From an uncultured Selenomonadaceae bacterium (GTDB taxonomy: Bacteria > Bacillota > Negativicutes > Selenomonadales > Selenomonadaceae), in the NCBI GenBank assembly GCA_905233965.1, contig CAJOFG010000028.1, positions 2,944 to 13,955 on the forward strand: a stretch of DNA of 11,012 nucleotides, read 5' to 3'. Within the stretch, counting starts at the first letter, position 1. The number at the start of each line of letters is the position of its first letter. The notes below the pieces were generated by a model. The model did no database searches and was not told the DNA's origin. It worked only from the letters and a program-made list of their open reading frames with translations. Made by a program: the position numbers and the translations under genes. This document shows, in pieces, positions 1 through 6,731 of this stretch.

Positions 1-350
1 TAAGCGCGAATCAAACCGCCGGCTCCCAACTTTATCCCGCCGAAATATCGCGTCACGACAACTGCGGCGAAAGTCAATTCGTTTTTCTTTATCGTTTCCA
101 AAATCGGGTTGCCCGCCGTCCCGCCGGGTTCGCCGTCGTCATTCGATTTTTGTTTGTCGCCGTTCTCGCCCAAAATCCACGCCGAACAATTATGCCGGGC
201 ATCAAAATATTTTTTGGAAATTGTTTTCACAAATTCCCGCGCCGCATCCTCAGAAGGAACTTGCCGGACGTTCGCGATGAATTTCGATTTTTTAATTTCG
301 TACTCTGCGGAAAAAATTTCTCCCGCCGCAAAAGTTTTGTAATTTTTCAT
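1..350 (-). CDS. yigZ: YigZ/IMPACT (UPF0029) family protein, N-terminal part, cut by window edge
   Basis: The first 116 codons can be read on the minus strand from the ATG at 350-348; the C-terminus lies beyond base 1. Family hallmarks are in order: KSKFIA near residues 21-26, ARHNCSA at 51-57, DDGEPGGTAG at 71-80, and TRYFGGIKLGAGGLIRA at about 100-116. These define the conserved N-terminal domain of the YigZ/YvyE/IMPACT family. The family is linked to translation regulation in eukaryotes (IMPACT binds GCN1), but the bacterial role is poorly defined. The start overlaps the stop of the upstream gene as ATGA, so translation is probably coupled. The family is normally about 200-215 residues, so roughly half is visible. 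Family assignment is very likely; function is not. Confidence 0.93.
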   Translation of the reverse strand, partial: MKNYKTFAAGEIFSAEYEIKKSKFIANVRQVPSEDAAREFVKTISKKYFDARHNCSAWILGENGDKQKSNDDGEPGGTAGNPILETIKKNELTFAAVVVTRYFGGIKLGAGGLIRA

Positions 351-991
351 TCCGGCTCCCCGTTCATTGTCAGCCTGTCCCGAATTTCCGCAATTTCCGA
401 CGCGGTGAAAAGTATTTCCGGCGATTCGCGAAGTGTCACGTCCCGAATTTTTGCGTTGAGTGCGTTTAAGTCCGTCACGCTCTCCGGGTTCGCCGCGTCC
501 TTAACCGTCGTGATAACTTTCGTCTGCGCGTCGGAGTATGTGCGCGTTTTTTGCAAAACCGATTCCAAAAGTTCAGCCGACTCCGCGTCCAATTCCGGCG
601 GCACCTGCAAATTGTGAATGTGAATTTGTTCGTCGATTGCATCCCGGCTCAACTCGTCCAGCTGTTCGTAAGTCGAATACTCATAAACTTCAGCCGACTT
701 CAAATTTTCGATTATGCTGTGGTAAAGTTGCCAATTCCTGTCCAGCCGGTCGATGTCTTTTTGATAATTCGCATACCACGCGACGAACGCCATTCGCATT
801 TTGTAAACTTGCGCTTGTTGCTCGCGAATATCTTCAGCCGTTTTCGCGTTCATGTGATGAACGAAAGCCGACACCCCGAACACGGTCAGCCCGGCAAGAC
901 AGACTCCGACGAAAATTTTTTTGTCGGGCAAAAATTTGTACAGCGCAACCAAAACCGCCAAGCCGATTGCAACCAAAATATTCATTAACAT
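347..991 (-). CDS. Unknown protein with two N-terminal membrane segments
   Basis: This is a 214-residue protein I do not recognise. The ATG at 991-989 has GGAAGG eight bases upstream; a second in-frame ATG at 985 has poorer spacing. Two hydrophobic segments are visible, about residues 3-19 and 26-45, separated by a short charged turn (LPDKK). The remaining 170 residues are hydrophilic, rich in Glu, Asp, Gln and Ala, and probably largely helical, with heptad-like stretches around 50-100 and 135-165. It has no catalytic motif or cysteine-rich site I can see. It is the first gene of a two-gene minus-strand unit and overlaps yigZ by ATGA. An extended -10 promoter lies about 30 bases upstream. Much longer readings that extend toward 1360 run into the divergent kinase gene and are not credible. 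It is probably a small membrane-anchored accessory protein, function unknown. Confidence 0.8.
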   Translation of the reverse strand: MLMNILVAIGLAVLVALYKFLPDKKIFVGVCLAGLTVFGVSAFVHHMNAKTAEDIREQQAQVYKMRMAFVAWYANYQKDIDRLDRNWQLYHSIIENLKSAEVYEYSTYEQLDELSRDAIDEQIHIHNLQVPPELDAESAELLESVLQKTRTYSDAQTKVITTVKDAANPESVTDLNALNAKIRDVTLRESPEILFTASEIAEIRDRLTMNGEPE

Positions 992-1019
992 AAAATACAC
1001 CTTCCGAAATTTCCCGGAA

Positions 1020-1028
1020 AGTATATCA
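1020..1028 (-). promoter_or_regulatory. Extended -10 promoter of the two-TM protein/yigZ unit
   Basis: On the minus strand TATACT (1025-1020) is preceded by TGA (1028-1026), giving TGATATACT, an extended -10. No good -35 is visible at 17 bases, which is common with TGn promoters. The start codon follows at 991. It lies in the 115-base divergent gap shared with the kinase promoter. Confidence 0.6.
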
Positions 1029-1053
1029 CAAAACCGGCGGCATGATAAATTTC

Positions 1054-1082
1054 TTGCAAAAAAATTTGTCACCGAATATAAT
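1054..1082 (+). promoter_or_regulatory. Sigma70/SigA promoter of the kinase-cobD unit
   Basis: TTGCAA (1054-1059) and a perfect TATAAT (1077-1082) are separated by exactly 17 bases. The predicted start point near 1089 leaves a very short leader before GGAGG (1096-1100) and the ATG at 1107, so no leader RNA element is expected. Confidence 0.8.
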
Positions 1083-1106
1083 TTCAAAAAAATTTGGAGG
1101 TATTTT

Positions 1107-1943
1107 ATGACGGAAAAAGATTTCATTTTTAAAACCGAAGTGAACGGTCTGCCGCAGGAGTTGCGATTCAATGCGGAAACCGTCGAAAAAGTTTTCAAGC
1201 CGTTTTTGCTCAAGCTTGCCGAATTGCGCGAGATAACCGACAGAAAAATTGTTGCATTCCTTGCCGCGCCTCCCGGAGCCGGAAAAACTTCTCTCCTCAC
1301 GTTTTTGGAAAAGTACAGTCGCGAAAATCCGGAGTTCACCCCGATTCGTGCGCTCGGCATTGACGGATTCCATTACCCCGCCGAATATTTGAAACGCACG
1401 ACGATTCAGCGCGGCGACCAAGAAATTTTGCTCAACGACATTAAAGGTGCGCCGGATACTTTCGACACGGACACTTTGCAAACGAAATTGCGCGAAGTCC
1501 GGCAGGAAGGAACGGACTGGCACGGTTACGACAGATTGATTCATGATGTCGTTCACAACGTGATGAGTGTCGAGGACGATATAATTTTGTTGGAAGGAAA
1601 TTATTTGTTGCTGAAAGATCCGCGCTGGACGAACATAAGAGTTTTGGCTGATTACACGGTTTTCGTCACGACTGACCCGGAGCTTTTGAAAGAGCGTTTG
1701 ATTTCCCGGAAAGTTCAAAGCGGTTTGTCGCGTGAAGATGCGGAAAAATTTTATTACGCAAGCGATTCCAAAAATGTCGAATTGGTTCTGAAAAATTCCG
1801 CGCAGGCAAATGAAACTTGGCAAATGGTCGGCGACGGACATTTCATAAAGGACGAGGACGACGAGGAGGACGTTGAGATTGAAAATATCGCTTTGGACGA
1901 CTCCGCTCCGATTTTTTATGAAGACCCCGATGAGGAAAAATAA
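1107..1943 (+). CDS. P-loop nucleoside/sugar kinase-like protein (PRK/uridine kinase/FrcK group)
   Basis: A 278-residue P-loop kinase. The ATG at 1107 is chosen because GGAGG lies six bases upstream and a promoter lies just before it. Walker A is APPGAGKT (residues 54-61). The acceptor-side motif DGFH is at 86-89, KGAPDTFD at 113-120 and LEGNYLLL at 162-169. This order matches the phosphoribulokinase/uridine kinase/pantothenate kinase superfamily, specifically the YggC/FrcK-like group annotated as nucleoside/nucleotide kinase or fructose-transport kinase. It should be cytosolic and ATP-dependent; the substrate cannot be read from sequence. After the kinase fold, from about residue 249, comes a strongly acidic tail (DEDDEEDVEIEN, ending YEDPDEEK) that is unusual for the group. 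cobD starts two bases after the stop. Fold confidence is high, substrate confidence low. Confidence 0.85.
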   Translation: MTEKDFIFKTEVNGLPQELRFNAETVEKVFKPFLLKLAELREITDRKIVAFLAAPPGAGKTSLLTFLEKYSRENPEFTPIRALGIDGFHYPAEYLKRTTIQRGDQEILLNDIKGAPDTFDTDTLQTKLREVRQEGTDWHGYDRLIHDVVHNVMSVEDDIILLEGNYLLLKDPRWTNIRVLADYTVFVTTDPELLKERLISRKVQSGLSREDAEKFYYASDSKNVELVLKNSAQANETWQMVGDGHFIKDEDDEEDVEIENIALDDSAPIFYEDPDEEK

Positions 1944-1945
1944 TT

Positions 1946-2985
1946 TTGGAAAAATATGAACACGGCGGACGGGTTTACGACGAAACCGGCGCGACGGAAA
2001 ATTTTATCGACTTCAGCGCGAATATAAATCCGCTCGGTTTCCCGGACTCCGTTCGACTTGCTTTACAAAAAAATTTTGCCGGCATCGTCAACTACCCCGA
2101 TCCGGATGCAGTCGAATTGAAAAGTGCAATTTGCAATCGTTACGACGTGCGCCCGGAAAATTTGGTTCTGCTGAACGGTGCGGCAGAATTTTTTTATTTG
2201 TACGCGAATACTTGATTCCGGTACCGTGCTTTTCGGAGTACGAACGCGCCGCCCGCTCCGCCGGTTGCGAAGTCGAATTTTTTTTCACGCGGGAGGAAGA
2301 AAATTTTCGCCCGGACGTAAAAAAAATTATCCGGCAAATAAAATCGGCGGGCGCGGACTTAATCATAATCGGCAGACCGAACAACCCGACCGGGAATTTG
2401 ATTTCGCTTGAAGAAATTCCGGAACTTGCGGAAGTCGTGCCGGTTCTGCTTGACGAAGCGTTCATGGATTTTTTGCCGGAAGTTTCGGCGATGAATTTTG
2501 TTTCGGAAAAAATTTCCGTCGTGCGTTCGCTGACGAAAATTTTCGCAATACCCGGTTTGCGTTTGGGATTTGCGGTTGCCGACGAAAAAGTTGCCGCACG
2601 ATTAAATTTTTCAAAAGACGTGTGGAACGTAAATTTTTTGGCACAGAAAGCCGGAGTCGCCGCGCTGTCCGACGAAAAATTTTTGCAGGATACGCGCAAC
2701 CTTTTGGAGGGGGAGAAAAAATATTTTGTCGAACGGCTGAAAAAAATACCCGGCATAAAATTTTTTGAGCCGCACGTAAATTTTATTTTACTGAAATTAA
2801 ATTCCGGCGACGTTGCGGAAAAAGTTTTGCGAAAACTCCGGGAAGAAAAAATTTTGCTCCGGAGTTGCGCCAACTTTCCGGGACTTGACGAAAGATTTTT
2901 GCGTTCGGCGATTCGTTCGCGCCGGGAAAATATTTTGTTACTCGACACGTTGGAAAAATTTTTCGATAAACCGGCTCCGGAATGA
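1946..2985 (+). pseudogene. cobD: cobD, threonine-phosphate decarboxylase, disrupted by frame change
   Basis: Two adjacent frames encode the halves of one PLP aminotransferase-fold protein. Part one runs from a TTG at 1946 (GAGG at 1932-1935) to a TGA at 2213-2215 and has HGG, FIDFSANINPLG, NYPDPDA and LNGAAE, typical of CobD/CobC. Part two, in the -1 frame from about 2200 to 2985, has LIPVPCFSEYER, GRPNNPTGN, DEAFMDF and the PLP lysine motif SLTKIFAIPGLRLGF. CobD makes (R)-1-amino-2-propanol phosphate from L-threonine phosphate for the cobalamin lower-loop linker. Against my recollection of Salmonella CobD, the NG to PxF interval is about 16-19 bases short, so a small deletion in the helix-strand connection plus frame loss is the simplest reading. 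A T7 run (2189-2195) at the junction also allows a sequencing error or -1 slippage. HisC is less likely given the HGG and DFSANINPLG start. Confidence 0.85.
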
Positions 2986-2991
2986 TATAAT
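2983..2991 (+). promoter_or_regulatory. Extended -10 promoter before pgeF
   Basis: TGATATAAT (2983-2991) combines a TGn element with a perfect TATAAT, and its TGA is also the cobD stop codon. No strong -35 is seen. It could give pgeF-hisZ expression independent of the kinase/cobD unit. Confidence 0.55.
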
Positions 2992-3026
2992 TTCCCGGAA
3001 AAAATTTTACGAAGGAGAATTTTTTT

Positions 3027-3860
3027 ATGAGTTACTTTTTGAGGAGAAACGAACAAAATTTGTGGCACGGGAAATTTTCCGCTTTCCCGGAAGATATGGT
3101 CGTTCATGCAATTTCAACCCGGCTCGGCGGAGTGAGTAAGCCGCCTTACGACGGTTTGAATTTGGCTTTGCACGTCGGCGACAATCCGGAGGACGTTTTG
3201 ACAAACCGGAAAAAATTTATTCAATCGCTCGGTTATCAAGTCAAAGACATCGTAACGCCGAATCAGGTTCACGGGGAAAAAATTTTTGTCGTCGGCGAAG
3301 AAAATCGCGGCGCGGGAAGTTTGAATTACGACGACGCGATTAAAGAAACCGACGCGCTGATAACGAACGTTCCGGACTTGCCGCTCATGCTCTGCTTTGC
3401 GGACTGCGTGCCGGTTCTCTTCGTCGATACGGAAAATTCTGCCGTCGGAATTGCGCACGCCGGGCGAAAGGGTACGATGCAAAAAATTGCCGCGAAAACT
3501 TTTTCGGCGATGAAAGAAAATTTCGGGACACGCGGAAAAAATTGTCTTGTCGGTATCGCTCCGTCAATCGGCGTTTGCTGTTACGAAGTCGGCGATGAAA
3601 TTCGCGACGAGTGCAAAAAAAATTTCCCGGATAATTTCGGCGAACTTATTCAAGAGCGCGACGGAAAATTTTTTCTCGACCTGCAGACGGCGAATAAAAT
3701 TCAACTTGTCGCGGCGGGAGTGCCGGAAGAAAATATCGACGTTGCCGGCGAATGTACCTGTTGCAAATCGGGCTGGTATTTTTCATATCGTGCGGCGAAA
3801 AAAAATAATTTGCCGGAAACCGGGCGAATTGCCGCGCTTATCGCACTTCGCAACATTTGA
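3027..3860 (+). CDS. pgeF: Peptidoglycan editing factor PgeF (YlmD/YfiH, DUF152 family)
   Basis: A 277-residue protein of normal family length; the ATG at 3027 has GGAG at 3014-3017. The conserved zinc/active-site residues are visible: His82 in NQVHGE, Cys127 in FADCVPV and His144 in IAHAG, matching the His-Cys-His triad of YfiH/YlmD. Further conserved parts are IAPSIGVCCYEVG (177-189), CTCC (243-246) and SYRAAKKNN...TGR near the C-terminus. In E. coli the family removes misincorporated L-Ser from peptidoglycan precursors. Other members were described as purine nucleoside phosphorylase/adenosine deaminase or as laccase-like. One oddity: the usual HAGWKGT/HAGWRGT appears as HAGRKGT, with the Trp replaced by Arg. 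hisZ follows after 14 bases, indicating co-transcription. Confidence 0.93.
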   Translation: MSYFLRRNEQNLWHGKFSAFPEDMVVHAISTRLGGVSKPPYDGLNLALHVGDNPEDVLTNRKKFIQSLGYQVKDIVTPNQVHGEKIFVVGEENRGAGSLNYDDAIKETDALITNVPDLPLMLCFADCVPVLFVDTENSAVGIAHAGRKGTMQKIAAKTFSAMKENFGTRGKNCLVGIAPSIGVCCYEVGDEIRDECKKNFPDNFGELIQERDGKFFLDLQTANKIQLVAAGVPEENIDVAGECTCCKSGWYFSYRAAKKNNLPETGRIAALIALRNI

Positions 3861-3874
3861 AAGGAGTTTTAACG

Positions 3875-5050
3875 ATGTCCGGAATTTTGGAAACGCCTTA
3901 CGGAACACGAGATTTTTTGCCGAAAGAAGCGGCAGAGAAAAGAGAAATAGAGAATCGACTGGCGAAACTTTTTTCGAGTTACGGCTACGAAGAAATTGTA
4001 ACGCCGACAATGGAATATTTGGAAACACTCACCACGTCCGGCGCCGGGACGGTTGAGCAAGATTTATTTAAAATGTTCGACTTGAGCAACCGAACCTTGG
4101 CACTTCATCACGAAATGACGACGCCGGCGGCAAGACTTGCGGTCAGTCGGCTGAAAGATTCGCCGTTGCCGTTGAAACTTTCTTACAACGCCGGAGTTTT
4201 TCGTTTTCGTCGGAATCAGCCGGGCAGACAGTGCGAATTTTATCAATCCGGCGTGGAACTCATCGGAGTGTCGAACGCTTTTGCCGACGCGGAAATTATC
4301 GCGTTGACGGCGAAAAGTTTGCAGGTTGCCGGACTGGAAGATTTTAAAATTTGTCTGGGGCAGGTCGAATACGCAACCGGACTTTCCGAACAAAACAATT
4401 TGCCGCCGGAAATTCGTGCGAAAATTAAATCCGCCATCGAACGACACGACACGGTTGAACTTGAAAAAATTGCCGACGGTTTGAATTTGGAAAAATCGGA
4501 TGCGGACGCTTTGAAAAAAATTCCGGCGTTGCAGGGCGGCGAAGAAATTTTGGAAGTCGCCGGCAATTATGCGAAGAATGAAAAATCCGTTCATGCGCTG
4601 GACAATCTCCGGGAAATTTACAAGCTGTTGAAAATTTACGGAGTCGCCGAAAAAATTGTGTTCGATTTGGGAATTGTCCGCGACTTTGAATATTACACCG
4701 GTACCGTTTTTGAGGCGTACGCTCCGGGTGTCGGCTACTCTCTCGCCGGCGGCGGGCGTTACGACAAAATGCTGAAGGACTTCGGCACGGATTGCCCGGC
4801 AACCGGTTTTGCTCTCGGTATCGAAAGAATTTTATCGGCGCGTGAGCATTGCGGCATTTCGGAAAATTTTTTGTCGAAGGAAATTTATTTGAGTTACGCC
4901 GAAAATAAAATTGAGGACGCGATAAAAAAAGCCGCCGACCTTCGCGCCGACGGAAAAATTGTTGAACTTGCTTTGACTCCGCAAACAAAAATTGATGCGG
5001 AAAATTCCCGGACGCAAAAAGGTTACGCGGAACTGATTTATTTGGAATGA
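3875..5050 (+). CDS. hisZ: ATP phosphoribosyltransferase regulatory subunit HisZ
   Basis: A 391-residue HisRS-like protein without the anticodon-binding domain, which fits HisZ rather than HisRS (over 415 residues). The ATG at 3875 is preceded by AAAGGAG (3860-3866); an upstream in-frame TTG at 3857 overlaps that site and is rejected. Class II synthetase features are FRFRRNQPGRQCEF (109-122, motif 2-like), the histidine-pocket sequence YYTGTVFEAY, LAGGGRYDKML and ATGFALGIERIL. HisZ pairs with short-form HisG to catalyse and feedback-regulate the first step of histidine synthesis. The usual LRPEMT stretch reads LHHEMT here (about residues 77-82), consistent with relaxed synthetase constraints. 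No hisG is adjacent, although hisZ-hisG clustering is common. The stop overlaps the next start as ATGA. Confidence 0.92.
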   Translation: MSGILETPYGTRDFLPKEAAEKREIENRLAKLFSSYGYEEIVTPTMEYLETLTTSGAGTVEQDLFKMFDLSNRTLALHHEMTTPAARLAVSRLKDSPLPLKLSYNAGVFRFRRNQPGRQCEFYQSGVELIGVSNAFADAEIIALTAKSLQVAGLEDFKICLGQVEYATGLSEQNNLPPEIRAKIKSAIERHDTVELEKIADGLNLEKSDADALKKIPALQGGEEILEVAGNYAKNEKSVHALDNLREIYKLLKIYGVAEKIVFDLGIVRDFEYYTGTVFEAYAPGVGYSLAGGGRYDKMLKDFGTDCPATGFALGIERILSAREHCGISENFLSKEIYLSYAENKIEDAIKKAADLRADGKIVELALTPQTKIDAENSRTQKGYAELIYLE

Positions 5051-5559
5051 ACGAAATTTTTAAACGGGCGAAACAATTTTTCCGGGCAGTCACCGCGCAC
5101 TTGACGGAGGAGGACAAAAAATATATTTCGGCGCATTTGTCCGGCGAAGAACAAAAATTATTTTTCGCGATGAGTAAACCGGATCAATTTCACTGTCTGC
5201 GAACGGCGTACACGGTCGAAGAAAAATTCTTGCCGGAAAATCCGCACGTCGAAAAAAATTTCATGATTCGATGTGCTCTCCTCCACGATGCCGGGCGCGT
5301 CAAAAATGATTTGAGTATCGCCGGAAAAATTTTCACCGTGCTTGTTACAAAATTTTTTCCCGCACTCGCCGACAAACTCGAACGCTCCGGAAATCACGCG
5401 CTTTACATTTACAAAAATCATCCGGCAATCGGCGCGGCGAAGTTGAAAAAAATCGGACTGATTCGCGAATCGGAAATAATTGCCGAACATCACACAAAGC
5501 CGAACGAAAACGATCCGGACGAATTGAAAATTCTTCGCCTTGCCGATGAGGAAAATTAG
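5047..5559 (+). CDS. Small HD-domain (HDIG-like) phosphohydrolase
   Basis: A 170-residue protein, translationally coupled to hisZ by an ATGA overlap. The HD metal-binding pattern is complete: His49 (QFHCLR), His80-Asp81 (LLHDAGR), His125 (NHPAIGAAKLKKIG), His148-His149 (AEHHT) and Asp167 (RLADEEN). Such proteins are metal-dependent phosphohydrolases acting on nucleotides or phosphorylated ligands; the substrate is unknown. The stop codon TAG lies at the left edge of a MITE-like insertion. Removing the element and one TA copy restores ...AAT TAA, so the encoded protein would be unchanged, and the C-terminus is probably native although it ends only three residues after the last metal ligand. 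The gene is followed by a bidirectional terminator. Confidence 0.85.
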   Translation: MNEIFKRAKQFFRAVTAHLTEEDKKYISAHLSGEEQKLFFAMSKPDQFHCLRTAYTVEEKFLPENPHVEKNFMIRCALLHDAGRVKNDLSIAGKIFTVLVTKFFPALADKLERSGNHALYIYKNHPAIGAAKLKKIGLIRESEIIAEHHTKPNENDPDELKILRLADEEN

Positions 5560-5721
5560 GGCGTGTCGGTAAAGACGAACGCACGCCGATGACGGTTATT
5601 TTTCCGTCCGGACTTTGTCAAAATTTCTTGAAATATGTACGATATTACTGCGAAATTTTTCCTCGTCGGACGAAAAAATTCCACGTCACGTCGCACATTC
5701 TTACTTTACCGACACACCCTA
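5557..5721 (+). mobile_element. MITE-like palindromic insertion with 16-bp terminal inverted repeats and TA duplication
   Basis: GGGCGTGTCGGTAAAG (5559-5574) is matched by the inverted CTTTACCGACACACCC (5704-5719) with one mismatch, and each end is flanked by TA (5557-5558 and 5720-5721). The 161-base interior-to-end sequence remains loosely palindromic: TGACG and CGTCCG blocks recur in inverted order, and the centre is near-symmetric around GTAC at about 5636. It contains no transposase gene. TA duplication fits mobilisation by an IS630/Tc1-like or IS5-group (IS427-like) transposase in trans; the exact family is inference. The pre-insertion target would have been ATTAAT, including the stop codon of the HD gene. 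Confidence 0.8.
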
Positions 5722-5752
5722 ATCGGACAAAAATTTTTCTCCCCGCATAAAC

Positions 5753-5792
5753 AAAAAAAATTCCGGCGAAAAAAATTCGTCGGAGTTTTTTT
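5753..5792. terminator. Bidirectional Rho-independent terminator between the HD gene and aroE
   Basis: A 10-bp stem with two G-U pairs, TTCCGGCGAA (5761-5770) with TTCGTCGGAG (5776-5785), has an AAAAA loop. A T7 tract follows on the plus strand and an A8 tract precedes it, so it works in both directions for the convergent units. Confidence 0.88.
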
Positions 5793-5825
5793 GCGTCGAA
5801 TTATAATTGCAAAAATTTTTTTATG

Positions 5826-6713
5826 TCAATCTTCTTTTTCCGAATCCGTTTGAGAATTTTCGACTTGCAACGAAGTCACCAAAACTCTTTGCATGATGTC
5901 CAAGTCAGGATATTTGCCGGTGAAAAGTCGGTAAGCCTCTTCGCCCTGTTTTAAAAGCATTGTCAAACCGTTGAGAGTCGGATAACCGAGTTCTTCGGCT
6001 GTCTTGAGGAGTTTTGTTTTCTCCGGATTGTAAACTATGTCGTAGACGAGCGCGCCTTCCGGCAAAAGTTTCAAATCGATCGGCGGCATCGCGTCGATGT
6101 TCGGATACATTCCGAGCGGAGTCGTGTTTATCAAAATGTCCGCCGTCTGCAAAATTTCTTGAAACATTTCCGACGACCAATCCATTCCTTCGACTTCCGC
6201 ATAATTTTTGAAATCGCCGGCAAGTTTTTGCGCCTTAACTTCATTTCGCGCACCGATTGTGATAAATCCGGCTTTACGTTTGCAAAGTCCCCAGAGAACC
6301 GCACGCGCCGCACCGCCCGCGCCGAGAATCACGGCGTTTGAATCTTCCGGCAAAAAATTTGCTTCGGTGAGCGAGGCGAGAAATCCGGTAACGTCCGTGT
6401 TGTAACCCGTCAACATTCCGCCGTAATTCACGACTGTATTTACCGCGCCGATAATTTGCGCGTCCGGATCCGTCGCGTCCAAATAATTTAAGATCGTCGT
6501 CTTGTGAGGAATCGTCACGTTGAATCCGCGAAAATCCAGACCTTTCAAACCTTCAACCGCCGGCATGAGTCCGCCGACTTTTACCGGGATCGCGATGTAA
6601 TTGTAACGTATAAATCCCGATGCGTGAAAAGCCGCCATGTACATTTTCGGCGAAAGAGAATGATTTATCGGCAGACCGATTATCCCGAAATTTTTTATTT
6701 CCTCCAATTTCAA
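5826..6713 (-). CDS. aroE: Shikimate dehydrogenase AroE
   Basis: A 295-residue NADP-dependent shikimate dehydrogenase, which reduces 3-dehydroshikimate to shikimate in aromatic amino acid synthesis. Motifs are shikimate-binding SLSP (19-22), NVTIPHK with catalytic Lys71 (65-71), YNTD with Asp107 (104-107), dinucleotide loop GAGGAAR (131-137), INTTPLGM (195-202), YNP (228-230) and GLTMLLKQG with Gln256 (249-257). The start is taken as TTG at 6713, with AAGGAG (6728-6723) nine bases upstream; the nearby ATG at 6720 is out of frame. It is the last gene of the pncB operon, 18 bases after the heptosyltransferase gene. The last 13 residues (QVENSQTDSEKED) form a polar tail. It ends at the bidirectional terminator. 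Confidence 0.96.
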   Translation of the reverse strand: MKLEEIKNFGIIGLPINHSLSPKMYMAAFHASGFIRYNYIAIPVKVGGLMPAVEGLKGLDFRGFNVTIPHKTTILNYLDATDPDAQIIGAVNTVVNYGGMLTGYNTDVTGFLASLTEANFLPEDSNAVILGAGGAARAVLWGLCKRKAGFITIGARNEVKAQKLAGDFKNYAEVEGMDWSSEMFQEILQTADILINTTPLGMYPNIDAMPPIDLKLLPEGALVYDIVYNPEKTKLLKTAEELGYPTLNGLTMLLKQGEEAYRLFTGKYPDLDIMQRVLVTSLQVENSQTDSEKED

Positions 6714-6731
6714 TTTCCATCTCTCCTTAAG

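Noticed and set aside
1026..1841. Long open frame on the minus strand opposite the kinase gene
   Set aside because: It is antisense to a gene with clear kinase motifs and a promoter, has no recognisable motif or ribosome binding site, and is explained by the codon bias of the real gene.
2189..2195. Programmed -1 frameshifting in cobD at T TTT TTT
   Set aside because: Slippage would join the frames, but the product would still lack about six residues of the core, no stimulatory structure is evident, and CobD is not known to use frameshifting. Kept only as an alternative.
2088..3107. 339-codon minus-strand frame opposite cobD/pgeF
   Set aside because: It encodes a Ser/Lys/Phe-rich low-complexity product produced by reversed AAAATTTT tracts, while the plus strand carries clear CobD and PgeF motifs.
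3857..3859. TTG at 3857 as the hisZ start
   Set aside because: It overlaps the pgeF stop and lies upstream of the ribosome binding site that serves the ATG at 3875.
6718..6720. ATG at 6720 as the aroE start
   Set aside because: It is out of frame with the shikimate dehydrogenase motifs; the TTG at 6713 has a good AAGGAG at nine bases.
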